DNA of 64,000 bases from Flavobacterium lotistagni (GCF_011392125.1 NZ_JAAJBU010000013.1:1-64000); one strand, 5' to 3'; counted from the first letter of the stretch, positions 43,603 to 53,161 are shown. Notes: generated from the letters alone by a model not told the origin. Numbers and translations are program-made.

Positions 43603-45864
43603 TTAGATTTTTACAAATTTGGAAACCGCCGTTTTTTGCTCCCGAATGGATTTGACCATATAAGTTCCGTATGGTAAATGACCTATATCAATGGTAGTGT
43701 AGTTTGATGATTTCCCTTGCGAATGCACTTTTTGTCCGACCAAATTATAAATCTCCAGACGGTCTAAATCTTCAGTAGAAAGTACTGTGATTTGCTCGGT
43801 AGCCGGGTTCGGATATAGGGCAGTTGCCAAGTTGTTCGCTAGAATTTCCTCTACCGCTAAAGTTTCATTATTGGCATTGAAAGTGGGTGCTTGTGTCACA
43901 AAATTTCCGGTGCCGTTGGGGTTTCTGGCATAACTGATATTGGCCGTTTGCGTACCAAAAGTAACCGAATCTATTATTGTACCATCAGCCTTCGACAAAA
44001 TTACACTCTCGCCACTAGCCGATAATTTGAAGTCTGCGTGCAAGCCTTCTTCGGTCAGGTCTTCATCGGCCCAAATGATTAAATAACCTCCGGGTTGCAA
44101 AGTAATTCCGGCGGGCAATTGCCATTTCTGCAAATTGGTTTCAGTATCCGAAAGAAACAAACCATCTAGCAACAACGGACTGGTTGTATTGTTGTAGAGT
44201 TCAATCCAATCTTCAAATTGGCCGGCCGGATCGGTCACGGTTTCCGTGTTCTGCGCCATCAGTTCGTTGATTGCAATTTCTCCGGGATTGATGTTGTTGA
44301 TGGCTGCAATCGAATGAAACTCGTGCTCGGCCCGCGCCGGTGAAAATGCTCCGATGGTATTGTTTTCGGCATAAATATAATACTGCAGGTACGCATTGTT
44401 GATTAATAGCGGAGTGGTTCCGTAGATGTTATCGCCAGCAACACCGTCATTGTGCGCACCATCGTCAAACATCTGGATTTTGTTAAACGCCAAACTCAAA
44501 TTCGTGCGATAACCAAAAAACACCGCATCGGAATTAGTATTGGTGACATTTGCGGTAAACGAAATATTGGTGTTGATCAGCGGTGTCGCGACCGACGGAA
44601 CAATCTCGGAAATCACCGGTTTGGTTGCTGTGAAATCGGGCAAGTTGTTCAGAAAAGCTTTTCGACCCGACATGAGTTCGACAATTCCTGCAGCGGCAAA
44701 CTCGTCATCGACCATCGAAGTTGTGGTTAAGCTGTTCTGAAAATCGGTGTAAGTATAAAATTTATTCTGATCGGCCTGAACCGCTGCGTCGATGGCACTG
44801 CGAAACTGATTCGCGGTTTGAATATAACTGTCGTTATCAAAATTCTCGGCCAAGATGGTCTGCATGTGCGCCAAAAATATTTTCTTATAGCGCGGAATCG
44901 CCAATAGCTTTCTCAGTAAGGGCCATTGCGCTCGATTGGCTTGTACCAAATGGCTCATCGCAATTTTTTGGGAAGTTTGAAACACAAAATCCGATTGGCT
45001 CGATAAAAAATCAAACGTGCCGAACGACATGTTCAAATCCCAAACAATCGGGCTGAACCGACCGCTATCGTCCTGATAGAGATAATAATTATGGTTGAGC
45101 AAACCCGTGTAGCTGTCCAAATTCACCAATACATTGTTGAAAGCCAACATCCACAGCGCGCGATCCACATCGAGCACTGTTTCTATCTGAGCCGTGTTGT
45201 TGTTTAAAGTATTGGTCAAGGCGATGAGTTCCGGCCAGCCCAATTCTGATTTCATTTCAAAACGCGTGGCATAAGGCGCCGGGTCTTCACCCAAATACAG
45301 CAAGTTGGGTTTATTGGTCGAACCGAGATTCGCTCCGCCTTGAATGGCCGCTTTAAAGAAAGGCCTGGTATCAGATCCAAAATGGTTCTTGACAAAAGTC
45401 TTAGTTATCGATTCGGTATTCACGTACAGTCCGATCAGTACATCGTTCACATAAACCCGCGCGTAGTTCGCCCTTGGGGCATGCATGTATTTCCCTAAGA
45501 TAGCATACGACAAAGTCTCGCGAATAAACGACGGGTCGTAAAACACATTGCTGAGTTTGATGTCTTTAATCCCTTGATAATCTTGGTTCTGATAGGTGTC
45601 CAGTTCGATGTGAAAAGGATTCTTCAGATGCGCAGTCGAAAACGAGCTGTTGCCTTTGTACTTCACGCCCACATTCTGGAAAACCGTTCCGTTAATCGAA
45701 ACCGATTCGGCCGGTGTGTAGTCGTTGGCGAACAATAAAATCTGATGCCAATTCGGGTTGGCAAAAGTCAGCCGGATTTCTTGGATAGTTCCCAAATCGT
45801 AAAAATCCTGCGCCCAACTGTTGAGCGAAATTAGCACAAAGGCAAGTAGTAGTCGTTTTCTCAT
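43603..45864 (-). CDS. Secreted CotH-kinase-family protein with lamin-tail and T9SS domains
   Basis: A 753-residue secreted protein. A signal peptide (MRKRLLLAFVLISLNSWAQ) leads into a CotH-like atypical protein kinase domain at about residues 20-420 (IKDIKLSNVFYDPSFIRETLSY, RVYVNDVLIGLYVNTESI, WDLNMSFG). A beta-sandwich linker and a lamin-tail domain (INELMAQNTETVTDP, EDWIELYNNT, LLLDGLFLSD) follow. A C-terminal type A T9SS domain (LYPNPATEQITV, GTYMVKSI) closes it. In spores CotH phosphorylates coat protein; the extracellular role here is unknown. The start is ATG, and a possible promoter box lies 56 bases upstream. Confidence 0.92.
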   Translation of the reverse strand: MRKRLLLAFVLISLNSWAQDFYDLGTIQEIRLTFANPNWHQILLFANDYTPAESVSINGTVFQNVGVKYKGNSSFSTAHLKNPFHIELDTYQNQDYQGIKDIKLSNVFYDPSFIRETLSYAILGKYMHAPRANYARVYVNDVLIGLYVNTESITKTFVKNHFGSDTRPFFKAAIQGGANLGSTNKPNLLYLGEDPAPYATRFEMKSELGWPELIALTNTLNNNTAQIETVLDVDRALWMLAFNNVLVNLDSYTGLLNHNYYLYQDDSGRFSPIVWDLNMSFGTFDFLSSQSDFVFQTSQKIAMSHLVQANRAQWPLLRKLLAIPRYKKIFLAHMQTILAENFDNDSYIQTANQFRSAIDAAVQADQNKFYTYTDFQNSLTTTSMVDDEFAAAGIVELMSGRKAFLNNLPDFTATKPVISEIVPSVATPLINTNISFTANVTNTNSDAVFFGYRTNLSLAFNKIQMFDDGAHNDGVAGDNIYGTTPLLINNAYLQYYIYAENNTIGAFSPARAEHEFHSIAAINNINPGEIAINELMAQNTETVTDPAGQFEDWIELYNNTTSPLLLDGLFLSDTETNLQKWQLPAGITLQPGGYLIIWADEDLTEEGLHADFKLSASGESVILSKADGTIIDSVTFGTQTANISYARNPNGTGNFVTQAPTFNANNETLAVEEILANNLATALYPNPATEQITVLSTEDLDRLEIYNLVGQKVHSQGKSSNYTTIDIGHLPYGTYMVKSIREQKTAVSKFVKI

Positions 45865-45919
45865 CTTCCCAATTTTTTGGTTTAAAATAACAGGGTTTCA
45901 TAGCAGTTCTTCCCTGAGC

Positions 45920-45927
45920 CAAAAGTA
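45920..45927 (-). promoter_or_regulatory. Possible -7 box of the CotH gene
   Basis: Minus-strand TACTTTTG matches TAnnTTTG; no clear -33 TTG. The remaining gap to 46323 holds GTTGTGGGTTGTAGG-type low-complexity units and the direct repeat, and no gene. Confidence 0.4.
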
Positions 45928-46151
45928 GAACGACTCTTGTAAAACCGCTAAAAAATCAGGTAGACAAAAAGTGGACAAGGTGGGAATTGTTGTAAGTTGT
46001 AGGTTGTGAGTTGTAGGTTTATTTACGGAAAGTTGAATTGGAGTTGTCGGTTGGTTTACGTAGAGTTGTTGGTTGTTGGTTCGTTTACGGAAAGTTGACT
46101 GTTAGTTTTTCAGTTCAAGAAAGTTGTGGGTTGTATGTTGTAGGTTGGTTT

Positions 46152-46312
46152 ACGGAAAGTTGAATTGGTGTTTTTCAGTTCTTATTTTTCTGGATGAAGT
46201 ACTTGTTGGGCCTTTAATTCCACCACATTCAACATTCAAAATAAATCATAAACACACCGTCAATTCCACCAACTCGTGCTTACAGCTTAAAGCCTACAGC
46301 TTACGGCCATCA
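46152..46312 (+). repeat. Long direct repeat (ACGGAAAGTTGAATTGG ... GGCCATCA), copy 2
   Basis: Same repeat as 41401-41567, starting ACGGAAAGTTGAATTGG and ending CTTACGGCCATCA. The two copies differ by point changes and short indels. It ends 12 bases before the metF stop. Confidence 0.75.
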
Positions 46313-46323
46313 ACCAACAACTT

Positions 46324-47280
46324 TTAAAAGATTTCCTTCGCAATCGCTTTGATATTCTCCGCTTTCCCCATCGAGTAATAATGCAACACCGGAATTCCGG
46401 CCGCTACCAAACCTTTGCTTTGCTCAATACACCATTCAATCCCGATTTGCTTTACCTCGTCGTTATCTTTGGCTTTGACTACTGCCATGATCAAATCGTC
46501 GGGCATTTCTAGGCTAAAACGGTGCGGAATCAAATTGAGCTGCTTCTTGGTTGCAATTGGTTTTAAACCCGGAATAATCGGAACCGTAATTCCGGCCGCG
46601 CGGCATTTGGCTACAAAATCAAAAAACTTCTGGTTGTCGAAGAACATCTGTGTGATAATATAATCTGCGCCTTTCTTAATTTTCTGCTTTAAAAAGTGTA
46701 TGTCGCTATCTAAGCTCGGCGCTTCCATGTGCTTTTCGGGATAACCCGCTACGCCAATGCAGAAATTAGTACTCGAAGTGTTTTGCAAATCTTCGTCGAG
46801 GTAAATCCCGCTATTGAGGTTCTTGATCTGCTCGACCAAATCTGAGGCAAATTCGTTTCCGTCTTTCTCGGGTTTGAAATAGGTTTCGGTTTTCAGCGCG
46901 TCGCCACGCAAAGCCACCACGTTGTCAATACCTAAAAAGTCAAGGTCAATGAGCAAGTTCTCGGTATCTTCCTTAGAAAAACCGCCACAGAGAATGTGCG
47001 GAATCGCGTCTACCGAATATTTGTTCTGAATTCCGGCGCAAATCCCGACCGTGCCCGGGCGCTTTTTCACGATTTTCTTTTGCAGCAAACCACTGGGCAA
47101 CTCCTTGAATTCGTATTCTTCGCGGTGGTAAGTCACGTCAATGAACGGCGGACTAAATTCCATCAGCGGATCAATACTGTCAAAAATCGATTGAATGTTC
47201 TGCCCTTTAAGCGGCGGCAAAATCTCGAAGGAGAACAACGGTTTTCCTTTGGCGTTTTCGATGTGTTGGGTTACTTTCAT
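46324..47280 (-). CDS. metF: Methylenetetrahydrofolate reductase
   Basis: A 318-residue FAD enzyme reducing 5,10-methylene-THF to 5-methyl-THF, the methyl donor for methionine synthase. The N-terminal FSFEILPPLKG and HITLGVRYTYHREE-type region (FIDVTYHREEYEF) plus VALRGDALK and IITQMFFDN fit the family. The length is typical. It lies downstream of the two metH genes on the same strand, separated by about 590 bases of repeats, so cotranscription is possible but uncertain. Confidence 0.95.
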   Translation of the reverse strand: MKVTQHIENAKGKPLFSFEILPPLKGQNIQSIFDSIDPLMEFSPPFIDVTYHREEYEFKELPSGLLQKKIVKKRPGTVGICAGIQNKYSVDAIPHILCGGFSKEDTENLLIDLDFLGIDNVVALRGDALKTETYFKPEKDGNEFASDLVEQIKNLNSGIYLDEDLQNTSSTNFCIGVAGYPEKHMEAPSLDSDIHFLKQKIKKGADYIITQMFFDNQKFFDFVAKCRAAGITVPIIPGLKPIATKKQLNLIPHRFSLEMPDDLIMAVVKAKDNDEVKQIGIEWCIEQSKGLVAAGIPVLHYYSMGKAENIKAIAKEIF

Positions 47281-47345
47281 GGTTGTAAGTTGTATGTTCT
47301 GGGTTGTAGGTTGACTTCTCGCTACAACTATTACTATTGTTATTA

Positions 47346-47445
47346 GGGCGTGCCGGCGGCATTCCCGCTTGGTTTGTTTGGTTGAACTATTCGCGCCGCC
47401 GTCGGGCTATTTGCGGTACACGGTACTCGCTTCTATCCCTCACGC
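47346..47445 (-). repeat. Type-2 structured element, copy at 47.4 kb
   Basis: Minus strand: GCGTGAGGGATAGAAGCGAG at the start and GCCGCCGGCACGCCC at the end. The third stem is CGGCGGC/GCCGCCG; the inner hairpin is GCGAGTAC/GTACCGC. It lies between metF and metH, as part of a repeat block. Confidence 0.75.
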
Positions 47446-47569
47446 AGTTAAGGGTTAACCTCAACATTTTGCTTTTAATTGTACCTCCTTTATACCTGAA
47501 GCCCACTAGGCTTCCTCCTCTTAATCTCACTCGAGGCGAAGCCGAACTGAGCGAAGCTAAATCTCACGC
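47446..47569 (-). repeat. Head-duplicating module 5' of the 47.4 kb type-2 element
   Basis: Minus strand: GCGTGAGATTTAGCTTCGC then GAGTGAGATTAAGAGGAGG, ending in AATGTTGAGGTTAACC. It is 124 bases, collinear with 28268-28391. The hairpin core here is AGCCT-AGT-GGGCT (one wobble pair). It is directly followed by a type-2 element, whose head it duplicates. Confidence 0.75.
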
Positions 47570-47678
47570 AGTTCGGTTGTCGGTCATTCGGTCGTCTGTT
47601 GTCGTTTACGAATCGCGGAATTAACGGTATACAATAGTTTACAGTTTACAGTTCACGGTTTACGGTTTACAGTTTTTT

Positions 47679-47757
47679 ACTGGAATTAACGGTCCAATAA
47701 GTACTTCATACAGAAAAATACGAATTGAAAAACACCAATTCAACTTTTCATAAACGG
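47679..47757 (-). repeat. Inverted partial copy of the long direct repeat
   Basis: Minus strand carries AAAAGTTGAATTGGTGTTTT and then TTTTTCTGTATGAAGTACTT, matching the centre of the copies at 41401 and 46152. Between 47596 and 47672 there is further low-complexity DNA (GTTTACAGTTCACGGTTTAC). Confidence 0.65.
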
Positions 47758-47813
47758 TCTTGCAGCGCAGCGGTCTTGGCTCCATCAGTGCAGCGGTCTA
47801 GCGCAGCCTCTAA
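47758..47813 (-). repeat. AAGACCGCTGCGCTGC tandem repeat
   Basis: Minus strand holds three units of AAGACCGCTGC-type sequence of about 20 bases, fused to the previous repeat. Relatives are at 57632-57676 and 61013-61081. The gap to 47871 has no further feature except GACTGACGAC-type units. Confidence 0.6.
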
Positions 47814-47871
47814 AATCAACTTTCCTTAAACGAAACCGACGACTGACGACTGACGACCCGAAACCTGCAAC

Positions 47872-50553
47872 TCAATCCGCCAAATTCGGGCTCAACCACT
47901 TACTCGCCTGCTCTGTCGAAACGCCTCGTCTTTTTGCGTAATCTTCCACTTGATCCGGTTTGATTTTCCCAAGCCCGAAATACTTACTTTTCGGATGCGC
48001 GAAATAATAACCTGATACAGACGAAGCCGGCCACATCGCCATGCTTTCGGTGAGCTTCACGCCTATTTCCTGTTCTACATTCAATAACTTCCAAATCGTC
48101 GGTTTCTCTAAATGGTCAGGGCAAGCCGGATAACCCGGAGCCGGACGGATGCCATTATATTCTTCGGCAATCAATTCCTGATTCGACAATTCCTCATCCG
48201 AAGCGTAACCCCAAATTTCAGTTCTGACTTTCAGGTGCAAATATTCCGCGAACGCTTCGGCCAATCGGTCACCTAGCGCTTTGACCAAAATCGAATTATA
48301 ATCGTCGAGTTCCTTTTCAAATTCGGCTGCTTTTTCATCAACACCAAAACCGGTCGTCACACAGAAACAACCAATATAATCTTGCTTGCCTGAATCTTTC
48401 GGTGCCATAAAATCTGCTAGGGCAATGTTCGGGGCTCCGGCGGTTTTCTGTGATTGCTGGCGCAGGGTAAGGAAAGTTGTTGGTTGTTGGTCGTTGGTTG
48501 TTGGATGCACTTCGATATCATCATCGTTTACCTGATTGGCTGGAAAAATCCCCAGAATGCCTTTCGCAGTGAACCATTTTTCTGATACGATTTGCGCCAA
48601 CATTTTTTGGGCATCGGCAAATAAATTGGTAGCTTGCTCGCCAACTACTTCGTCGCTGAGAATCGCCGGATATTTTCCGTAGAGTTCCCACGAAGCGAAA
48701 AACGGCGTCCAATCGATATAATCTACCAGCGTTGCCAAATCTACTTCAACGGTTTTGGTTCCGATGAAATTGGGTTTTACCGGAGTAAATTCGTTCCAAT
48801 CGAGTTGGAGTTTATTTCTTCTGGCATCGGCTATCGGTAAATAATTCTTATCTCGACTACGGCTTAAATAGCCTTCGCGCAATTGGTCATATTCCGCTCG
48901 GATACTTTGGGAATAAGTCGTTTTGGTTTCGTGTTGCAGCAAATTGCTCGCTACTGTTACGGCTCTGGAAGCATCATTGACGTGCACGACAGTTTCACCA
49001 TATTCCGGTGCAATTTTCACCGCCGTATGCGCTCTTGAAGTCGTCGCTCCGCCAATCATGAGTGGAATTTTGATGTTGCGTTTTTCCATTTCTTTGGCCA
49101 AGTAGACCATTTCATCGAGCGATGGCGTAATCAATCCGCTGAGACCGATAATGTCTACGTTTTCTTTGATCGCGGTTTCAATGATTTTCTCCGGCGGCAC
49201 CATCACACCCAAATCGATGATCTCGAAATTGTTGCAACCCAAAACCACCGATACTATATTTTTTCCGATATCGTGCACATCGCCTTTCACAGTAGCCATT
49301 AACACTTTTCCGGCCGAGGACGATTTGCCGTCTTTCTGCGCTTCAATGTACGGAAGCAAATACGCCACGGCTTTTTTCATCACACGCGCCGACTTGACTA
49401 CTTGCGGCAGGAACATTTTTCCGCTGCCGAATAAATCGCCCACGACGTTCATTCCGGCCATGAGATTGATTTCGATGACTTCGATGGGTTTTGCCGCTAA
49501 TTGTCTGGCTTCTTCCACATCGGTTTCTATGAATTCGTCGATGCCTTTCACCAACGCATGCGTGAGTCTATCTTGCAGGCTGCCTTGCCTCCATTGCTGG
49601 ATTTCTTTGGTCGTTTCTTTGCTTTCTCCTTTATAACTTTCGGCCAAATCGAGCAATCTTTCGGTGGCATCTTCGCGGCGGTTCAGCAAGACATCTTCCA
49701 CATGTTCGAGCAAATTCTTGTCGATCTCGTCATAAATCTCCAACATTTCCGGATTTACGATTCCCATGGTCATGCCGTTCTGAATCGCGTGATATAAGAA
49801 AGCCGAATGCATAGCCTCGCGCACTTTGTCATTACCACGAAACGAAAAAGAAACATTGCTCACACCTCCGGAAACGTGGGCATAAGGCAAGTTCTCACGA
49901 ATCCATTTGGTGGCACGGAAAAAATCGAGCGCGTTGAGTTTGTGCTCTTCCATGCCTGTGGCAACCGGAAAAATGTTTGGGTCGAAGATAATATCCTGCG
50001 CCGGAAAACCGACTTCATTAACTAATATATCGTAAGAGCGTTTACAGATTTCAATCCGCCGCTCATAAGTATCGGCCTGACCTTGCTCGTCGAAAGCCAT
50101 CACAATGACCGCAGCACCGTAACGCTTGATCAGTTTGGCATGGTGCACAAAAGCTTCTTTGCCTTCCTTGAGCGAAATCGAATTCACGACGCCTTTGCCT
50201 TGAATGACTTTGAGCCCGGCTTCGATGATTTCCCATTTCGAGGAATCGATCATCACCGGAACACGCGCGATATCGGGTTCGGCGGCAATCAGGTTCAGGA
50301 ATTTGGTCATCGCATACACGCCATCGAGCATGCCTTCGTCCATGTTGACATCAATGATTTGCGCGCCGCCTTCAACTTGGTTGCGGGCAATATCGAGCGC
50401 TTCTTCGTATTTTTCTTCCTTAATCAACCGAAGGAATTTACGCGAACCGGTCACGTTGGTGCGTTCGCCCACATTCACGAAATTCGTCTCGGGCGTGACT
50501 ATGAGTGGTTCCAGGCCGGATAACTGAAGATATTTATTATTTGATTCTGACAT
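47872..50553 (-). CDS. metH: Methionine synthase, folate/cobalamin/activation part (split metH)
   Basis: An 893-residue cobalamin-dependent methionine synthase without the homocysteine module. Order: pterin-binding domain ([16 protein letters not shown]), cap domain, B12-binding domain with the cobalt-ligand motif [10 protein letters not shown] and SGLITPS, and a C-terminal activation domain ([12 protein letters not shown]). Between B12 and activation domains an in-frame low-complexity segment, [20 protein letters not shown], is translated from GTTGTTGGT repeats. It works with the homocysteine-binding protein at 50622-51635. The gap to that gene contains a long hairpin. Confidence 0.95.
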   Translation of the reverse strand: MSESNNKYLQLSGLEPLIVTPETNFVNVGERTNVTGSRKFLRLIKEEKYEEALDIARNQVEGGAQIIDVNMDEGMLDGVYAMTKFLNLIAAEPDIARVPVMIDSSKWEIIEAGLKVIQGKGVVNSISLKEGKEAFVHHAKLIKRYGAAVIVMAFDEQGQADTYERRIEICKRSYDILVNEVGFPAQDIIFDPNIFPVATGMEEHKLNALDFFRATKWIRENLPYAHVSGGVSNVSFSFRGNDKVREAMHSAFLYHAIQNGMTMGIVNPEMLEIYDEIDKNLLEHVEDVLLNRREDATERLLDLAESYKGESKETTKEIQQWRQGSLQDRLTHALVKGIDEFIETDVEEARQLAAKPIEVIEINLMAGMNVVGDLFGSGKMFLPQVVKSARVMKKAVAYLLPYIEAQKDGKSSSAGKVLMATVKGDVHDIGKNIVSVVLGCNNFEIIDLGVMVPPEKIIETAIKENVDIIGLSGLITPSLDEMVYLAKEMEKRNIKIPLMIGGATTSRAHTAVKIAPEYGETVVHVNDASRAVTVASNLLQHETKTTYSQSIRAEYDQLREGYLSRSRDKNYLPIADARRNKLQLDWNEFTPVKPNFIGTKTVEVDLATLVDYIDWTPFFASWELYGKYPAILSDEVVGEQATNLFADAQKMLAQIVSEKWFTAKGILGIFPANQVNDDDIEVHPTTNDQQPTTFLTLRQQSQKTAGAPNIALADFMAPKDSGKQDYIGCFCVTTGFGVDEKAAEFEKELDDYNSILVKALGDRLAEAFAEYLHLKVRTEIWGYASDEELSNQELIAEEYNGIRPAPGYPACPDHLEKPTIWKLLNVEQEIGVKLTESMAMWPASSVSGYYFAHPKSKYFGLGKIKPDQVEDYAKRRGVSTEQASKWLSPNLAD

Positions 50554-50565
50554 TGTGGTCTATTA

Positions 50566-50623
50566 AACACAGATTTCACAGATTAGCACAGATTGAATCC
50601 GTGTAATTTGTGAAATCTGTGTT
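50566..50623. repeat. CACAGATT inverted repeat between the two metH genes
   Basis: Perfect 15-base arms AACACAGATTTCACA and TGTGAAATCTGTGTT with a second, imperfect inner pair (GCACAGATT/AATCCGTGT). It overlaps the stop of the upstream gene by 2 bases. In the mRNA it would form a strong stem between the two cistrons. Confidence 0.75.
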
Positions 50624-51635
50624 AGTTATTTAATTCTGCATTTTTTAAGATGGTTCTGGGCTGGAATTCGGAAGCAACTTCGGCGATCAACTTAATATGC
50701 TCTGGCGTAGTACCGCAACAGCCGCCAATGATATTGACCAGATTGTCTTTCATGTAGTCGCGAATCAAGGCTTGCATTTCCGCGGGTGTTTGGTCGTATT
50801 GGCCGAAAGCGTTCGGAAGTCCAGCGTTCGGATGCGCGGAAATATTCAGCGAAGTATTTCTACTGAGTCTTTGTAGGTAAGGTTTGAGCAAATCAGCCCC
50901 TAAGGCACAATTGAAGCCAATGCTCAAAAGCGGAATATGCGCGACCGAAATCAGGAAAGCTTCTACGGTTTGACCCGATAAAGTTCTGCCTGAAGCATCG
51001 GTAATCGTTCCGGAAACCATGACGGGAATGTTCACTTTTTTCTCGTCTTTTACTTCTTCGATAGCAAACAAAGCAGCTTTGGCATTGAGTGTATCAAAAA
51101 TAGTTTCTACCAACAGCACGTCGCAGCCACCGTCGATTAAGGCTTCTACTTGCTGTTTGTAAGCGATACGCAAATCATCGAAAGTGACGGCGCGGTAACC
51201 CGGATCGTTGACGTCGGGGCTCATGCTGGCCGTACGATTGGTTGGACCAATGGAACCCGCAACGAATCTGGGCTTACTTGGATTTTTGGAGGTAAATTCA
51301 GCTGCAACTTCACGGGCGATTTTAGCCGATTCATAGTTGAGTTCGTATACCAAATTTTCTAAATGGTAGTCGGCCATTCCGATAGTCGTGGCGGAGAAAG
51401 TGTTGGTCTCGACAATATCGGCGCCGGCTTCGAAATATTTGGCGTGTACTTCGCGAATGGCGTGTGGTTGCGTAATCGAAAGCAAATCGTTGTTGCCTTT
51501 GAGCGGATGCGGAAAGTCTTTGAAACGCTCGCCGCGGTAGTCTTCCTCGGTGAAGTTGTAGCGTTGCAGCATGGTGCCCATCGCACCGTCGAGCACGAGG
51601 ATTCTTTTGGAGATTTCTTGTTCTACTAGTGTCAT
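50622..51635 (-). CDS. metH: Homocysteine S-methyltransferase part of split methionine synthase
   Basis: A 337-residue homocysteine-binding barrel, equal to the first domain of the single-chain enzyme. LDGAMGTMLQ near the start, and the zinc cysteines in GFNCALG and GGCCGTTP. The start at 51635 gives MTLVEQEISKRILVLDGAMG; the open frame upstream to 51713 translates a TTGCGAGCC-type repeat. The second part follows in the same direction after 68 bases, so both should be on one transcript. Homocysteine is methylated with the methyl group delivered from folate by the other protein. Confidence 0.93.
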   Translation of the reverse strand: MTLVEQEISKRILVLDGAMGTMLQRYNFTEEDYRGERFKDFPHPLKGNNDLLSITQPHAIREVHAKYFEAGADIVETNTFSATTIGMADYHLENLVYELNYESAKIAREVAAEFTSKNPSKPRFVAGSIGPTNRTASMSPDVNDPGYRAVTFDDLRIAYKQQVEALIDGGCDVLLVETIFDTLNAKAALFAIEEVKDEKKVNIPVMVSGTITDASGRTLSGQTVEAFLISVAHIPLLSIGFNCALGADLLKPYLQRLSRNTSLNISAHPNAGLPNAFGQYDQTPAEMQALIRDYMKDNLVNIIGGCCGTTPEHIKLIAEVASEFQPRTILKNAELNN

Positions 51636-51679
51636 ATTTTTTTGGCCTTCAAAGTGACTCGTTTTGGATTTTATTTTGG

Positions 51680-51704
51680 CTCGCAAAGACGCAAAGGCGC
51701 AAAG
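51680..51704. repeat. CGCAAAGACGCAAAGGCGC repeat
   Basis: Single-arm copy of the repeat that forms the hairpin at 2813-2871. Another is at 55819-55842. Confidence 0.6.
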
Positions 51705-51733
51705 TCTAGCCACTATGGTTATTTCACCGATGG

Positions 51734-51823
51734 GCCTAGCCCGGATGGTAGTGGCTATCCTTTTGTGCTGGGGTTCAGCGCAAAAGATAATAACGGACAG
51801 CCGGATCAGCTTCTCGAAAAAAA
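51734..51823 (+). repeat. Type-1 structured element, copy E
   Basis: Head CCTAGCCCGGATGGTAGTGG; hairpin ATCCTTTTGTGCTG with CAGCGCAAAAGAT; tail GGACAGCCGGATCAGCTTCT. The covarying pair is G-C. It lies upstream of the homocysteine methyltransferase gene, on the opposite strand. Confidence 0.8.
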
Positions 51824-52184
51824 TAAAACGTTACCAGAAAAATCAAGGGAAATTCTCGTGGTTATCTGTCCGCTTATGGCGGTAGAATGTAGCACCTTCT
51901 TTTGGCAAAGGGTTGCTAAGCTTTCATCGGGTCTAGTCCCTCTGGCTTTCGTGATAACGGTTCAGTATGTAAATGAACGCTGCAAAGTAAGGGCATGAAA
52001 GTGGTTTTTGCAAGAGTTTGGGAAAATATTTATGCGACAACGTTGTAGTGACAGTTGTCAGTCGTCGGTTTTCGGTTGCAATAGGAGATGACAATATTTG
52101 GTTGCTAAAAGTGTTATCATCCTGAAGTAAGAAATGAAAAGCAGAAAGTGCTATTAAACTTAATAGTAGCCAACAATCATCAAC
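51824..52184. other. 361-base gap without a recognised feature
   Basis: No frame with coding character and no clear RNA. It contains some GTCAGTCGTCGG low-complexity sequence near 52060 and otherwise mixed AT-rich DNA, possibly decayed repeat. Confidence 0.5.
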
Positions 52185-52214
52185 AAAAAAGCCCGCTCGT
52201 GAAAGCAGGCTTTT
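52185..52214 (-). terminator. Intrinsic terminator of the first adhesin-like gene
   Basis: Minus strand: GCCTGC, loop, GCGGGC then TTTTTT; 20 bases beyond the stop at 52234. Confidence 0.75.
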
Positions 52215-52233
52215 AATGCATTATAGAAGTAAA

Positions 52234-53109
52234 TTACTTCTTGATAATTTTGGTAGTACCAGTTCCTTGATCGGTAGTGATTTTAAGGAAATAAACCCCA
52301 GCGTTTAACTCGTTCACGTTGATTTGGTTGGTCATTCCTTTTACCTCTTTCACAACACGGCCGTTCATGTCAGTAAGTTGGATTGTATTGACTGCAATAT
52401 CAGTGTTATTAGAGATATTGATAACATCGCTAGCTGGGTTTGGGCTGGCTGTAAAATGGCTTTTGAAGAAGGTATCTGTTGCCAGAACGCGGTTGATGGT
52501 AATAGCGTCTAACCAAATCGCGTTGCCGTTGGCTCCGGTCGGGCCGCCGTTGGTGACGTAGTAGCGGAACCCGAGTTTGCAATCAGTGGCGTTGGGTAAA
52601 TCTGTAACGGTGTAAGTGTATTCTGTCCAGGTTACGGGATATACATTCGGGGCTAGATTGGGATTCACAGTGACGCCAACAGTAGTAAAACTACCCAAAT
52701 CGCTGCTACCTGTGGAAGGAATTACAGAGGCATCACCAGCTGTACTGAGGCGAAACTCTAATCGATCCGGAGGTGTACTGAAGTTGGCTCCGGCTCTAGT
52801 ATAGAATTTAATTACATCCCCGTTGACCAAGCTGACCGAAGGAGAAATCAACCAGTTGCTGATGGTTCCGGCCATTCCGGCTGCCACGCTATTATAATTG
52901 ACTCTGGCGTAAGAGGTTGATCCGCCGTTGAAACCGGCTCCAAAAGGGCTGGTGGTTCCTTGTTGCCAATTGGAAACCCCTACCGGCTGGCTCTGGTTGG
53001 TAGCGGTCCAGGTGGTGGGAAAAGTATCGAAGTTTTCTGCCAATAAAGTTTGACTATACGAGTTCATTGAAACCAATACAAGCAGTGCGGAAAATAGTTT
53101 TATCTTCAT
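52234..53109 (-). CDS. Secreted choice-of-anchor J/adhesin-like protein with T9SS domain (copy 2)
   Basis: A 291-residue secreted protein: signal peptide (MKIKLFSALLVLVSMNSYSQ), a cleaved-adhesin/choice-of-anchor J-type beta-sandwich (LISPSVSLVNGDVIKFYTRAG, LEFRLST) and a type A T9SS domain (ASPNPASDVINISN, LNAGVYFLKI). It is a clear paralogue of the following gene (53216-54196), with the same sorting-domain sequence KEVKGMTNQINVNELNAG, so it arose by tandem duplication. The surface ligand is unknown. Confidence 0.9.
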   Translation of the reverse strand: MKIKLFSALLVLVSMNSYSQTLLAENFDTFPTTWTATNQSQPVGVSNWQQGTTSPFGAGFNGGSTSYARVNYNSVAAGMAGTISNWLISPSVSLVNGDVIKFYTRAGANFSTPPDRLEFRLSTAGDASVIPSTGSSDLGSFTTVGVTVNPNLAPNVYPVTWTEYTYTVTDLPNATDCKLGFRYYVTNGGPTGANGNAIWLDAITINRVLATDTFFKSHFTASPNPASDVINISNNTDIAVNTIQLTDMNGRVVKEVKGMTNQINVNELNAGVYFLKITTDQGTGTTKIIKK

Positions 53110-53161
53110 GATGTTTGTTTTATTGCCGCAAAATAAGCAATAAATTTTGAATTGCTAACAT

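Noticed and set aside
47872..51635. Two metH genes as a frameshifted pseudogene
   Set aside because: Each part has its own start and stop at a domain border and intact motifs. A split enzyme is known in Bacteroidota.
51636..51733. Cobalamin riboswitch ahead of the metH operon
   Set aside because: No B12-box-like sequence (GCCACTG) on either strand; the region consists of repeats.
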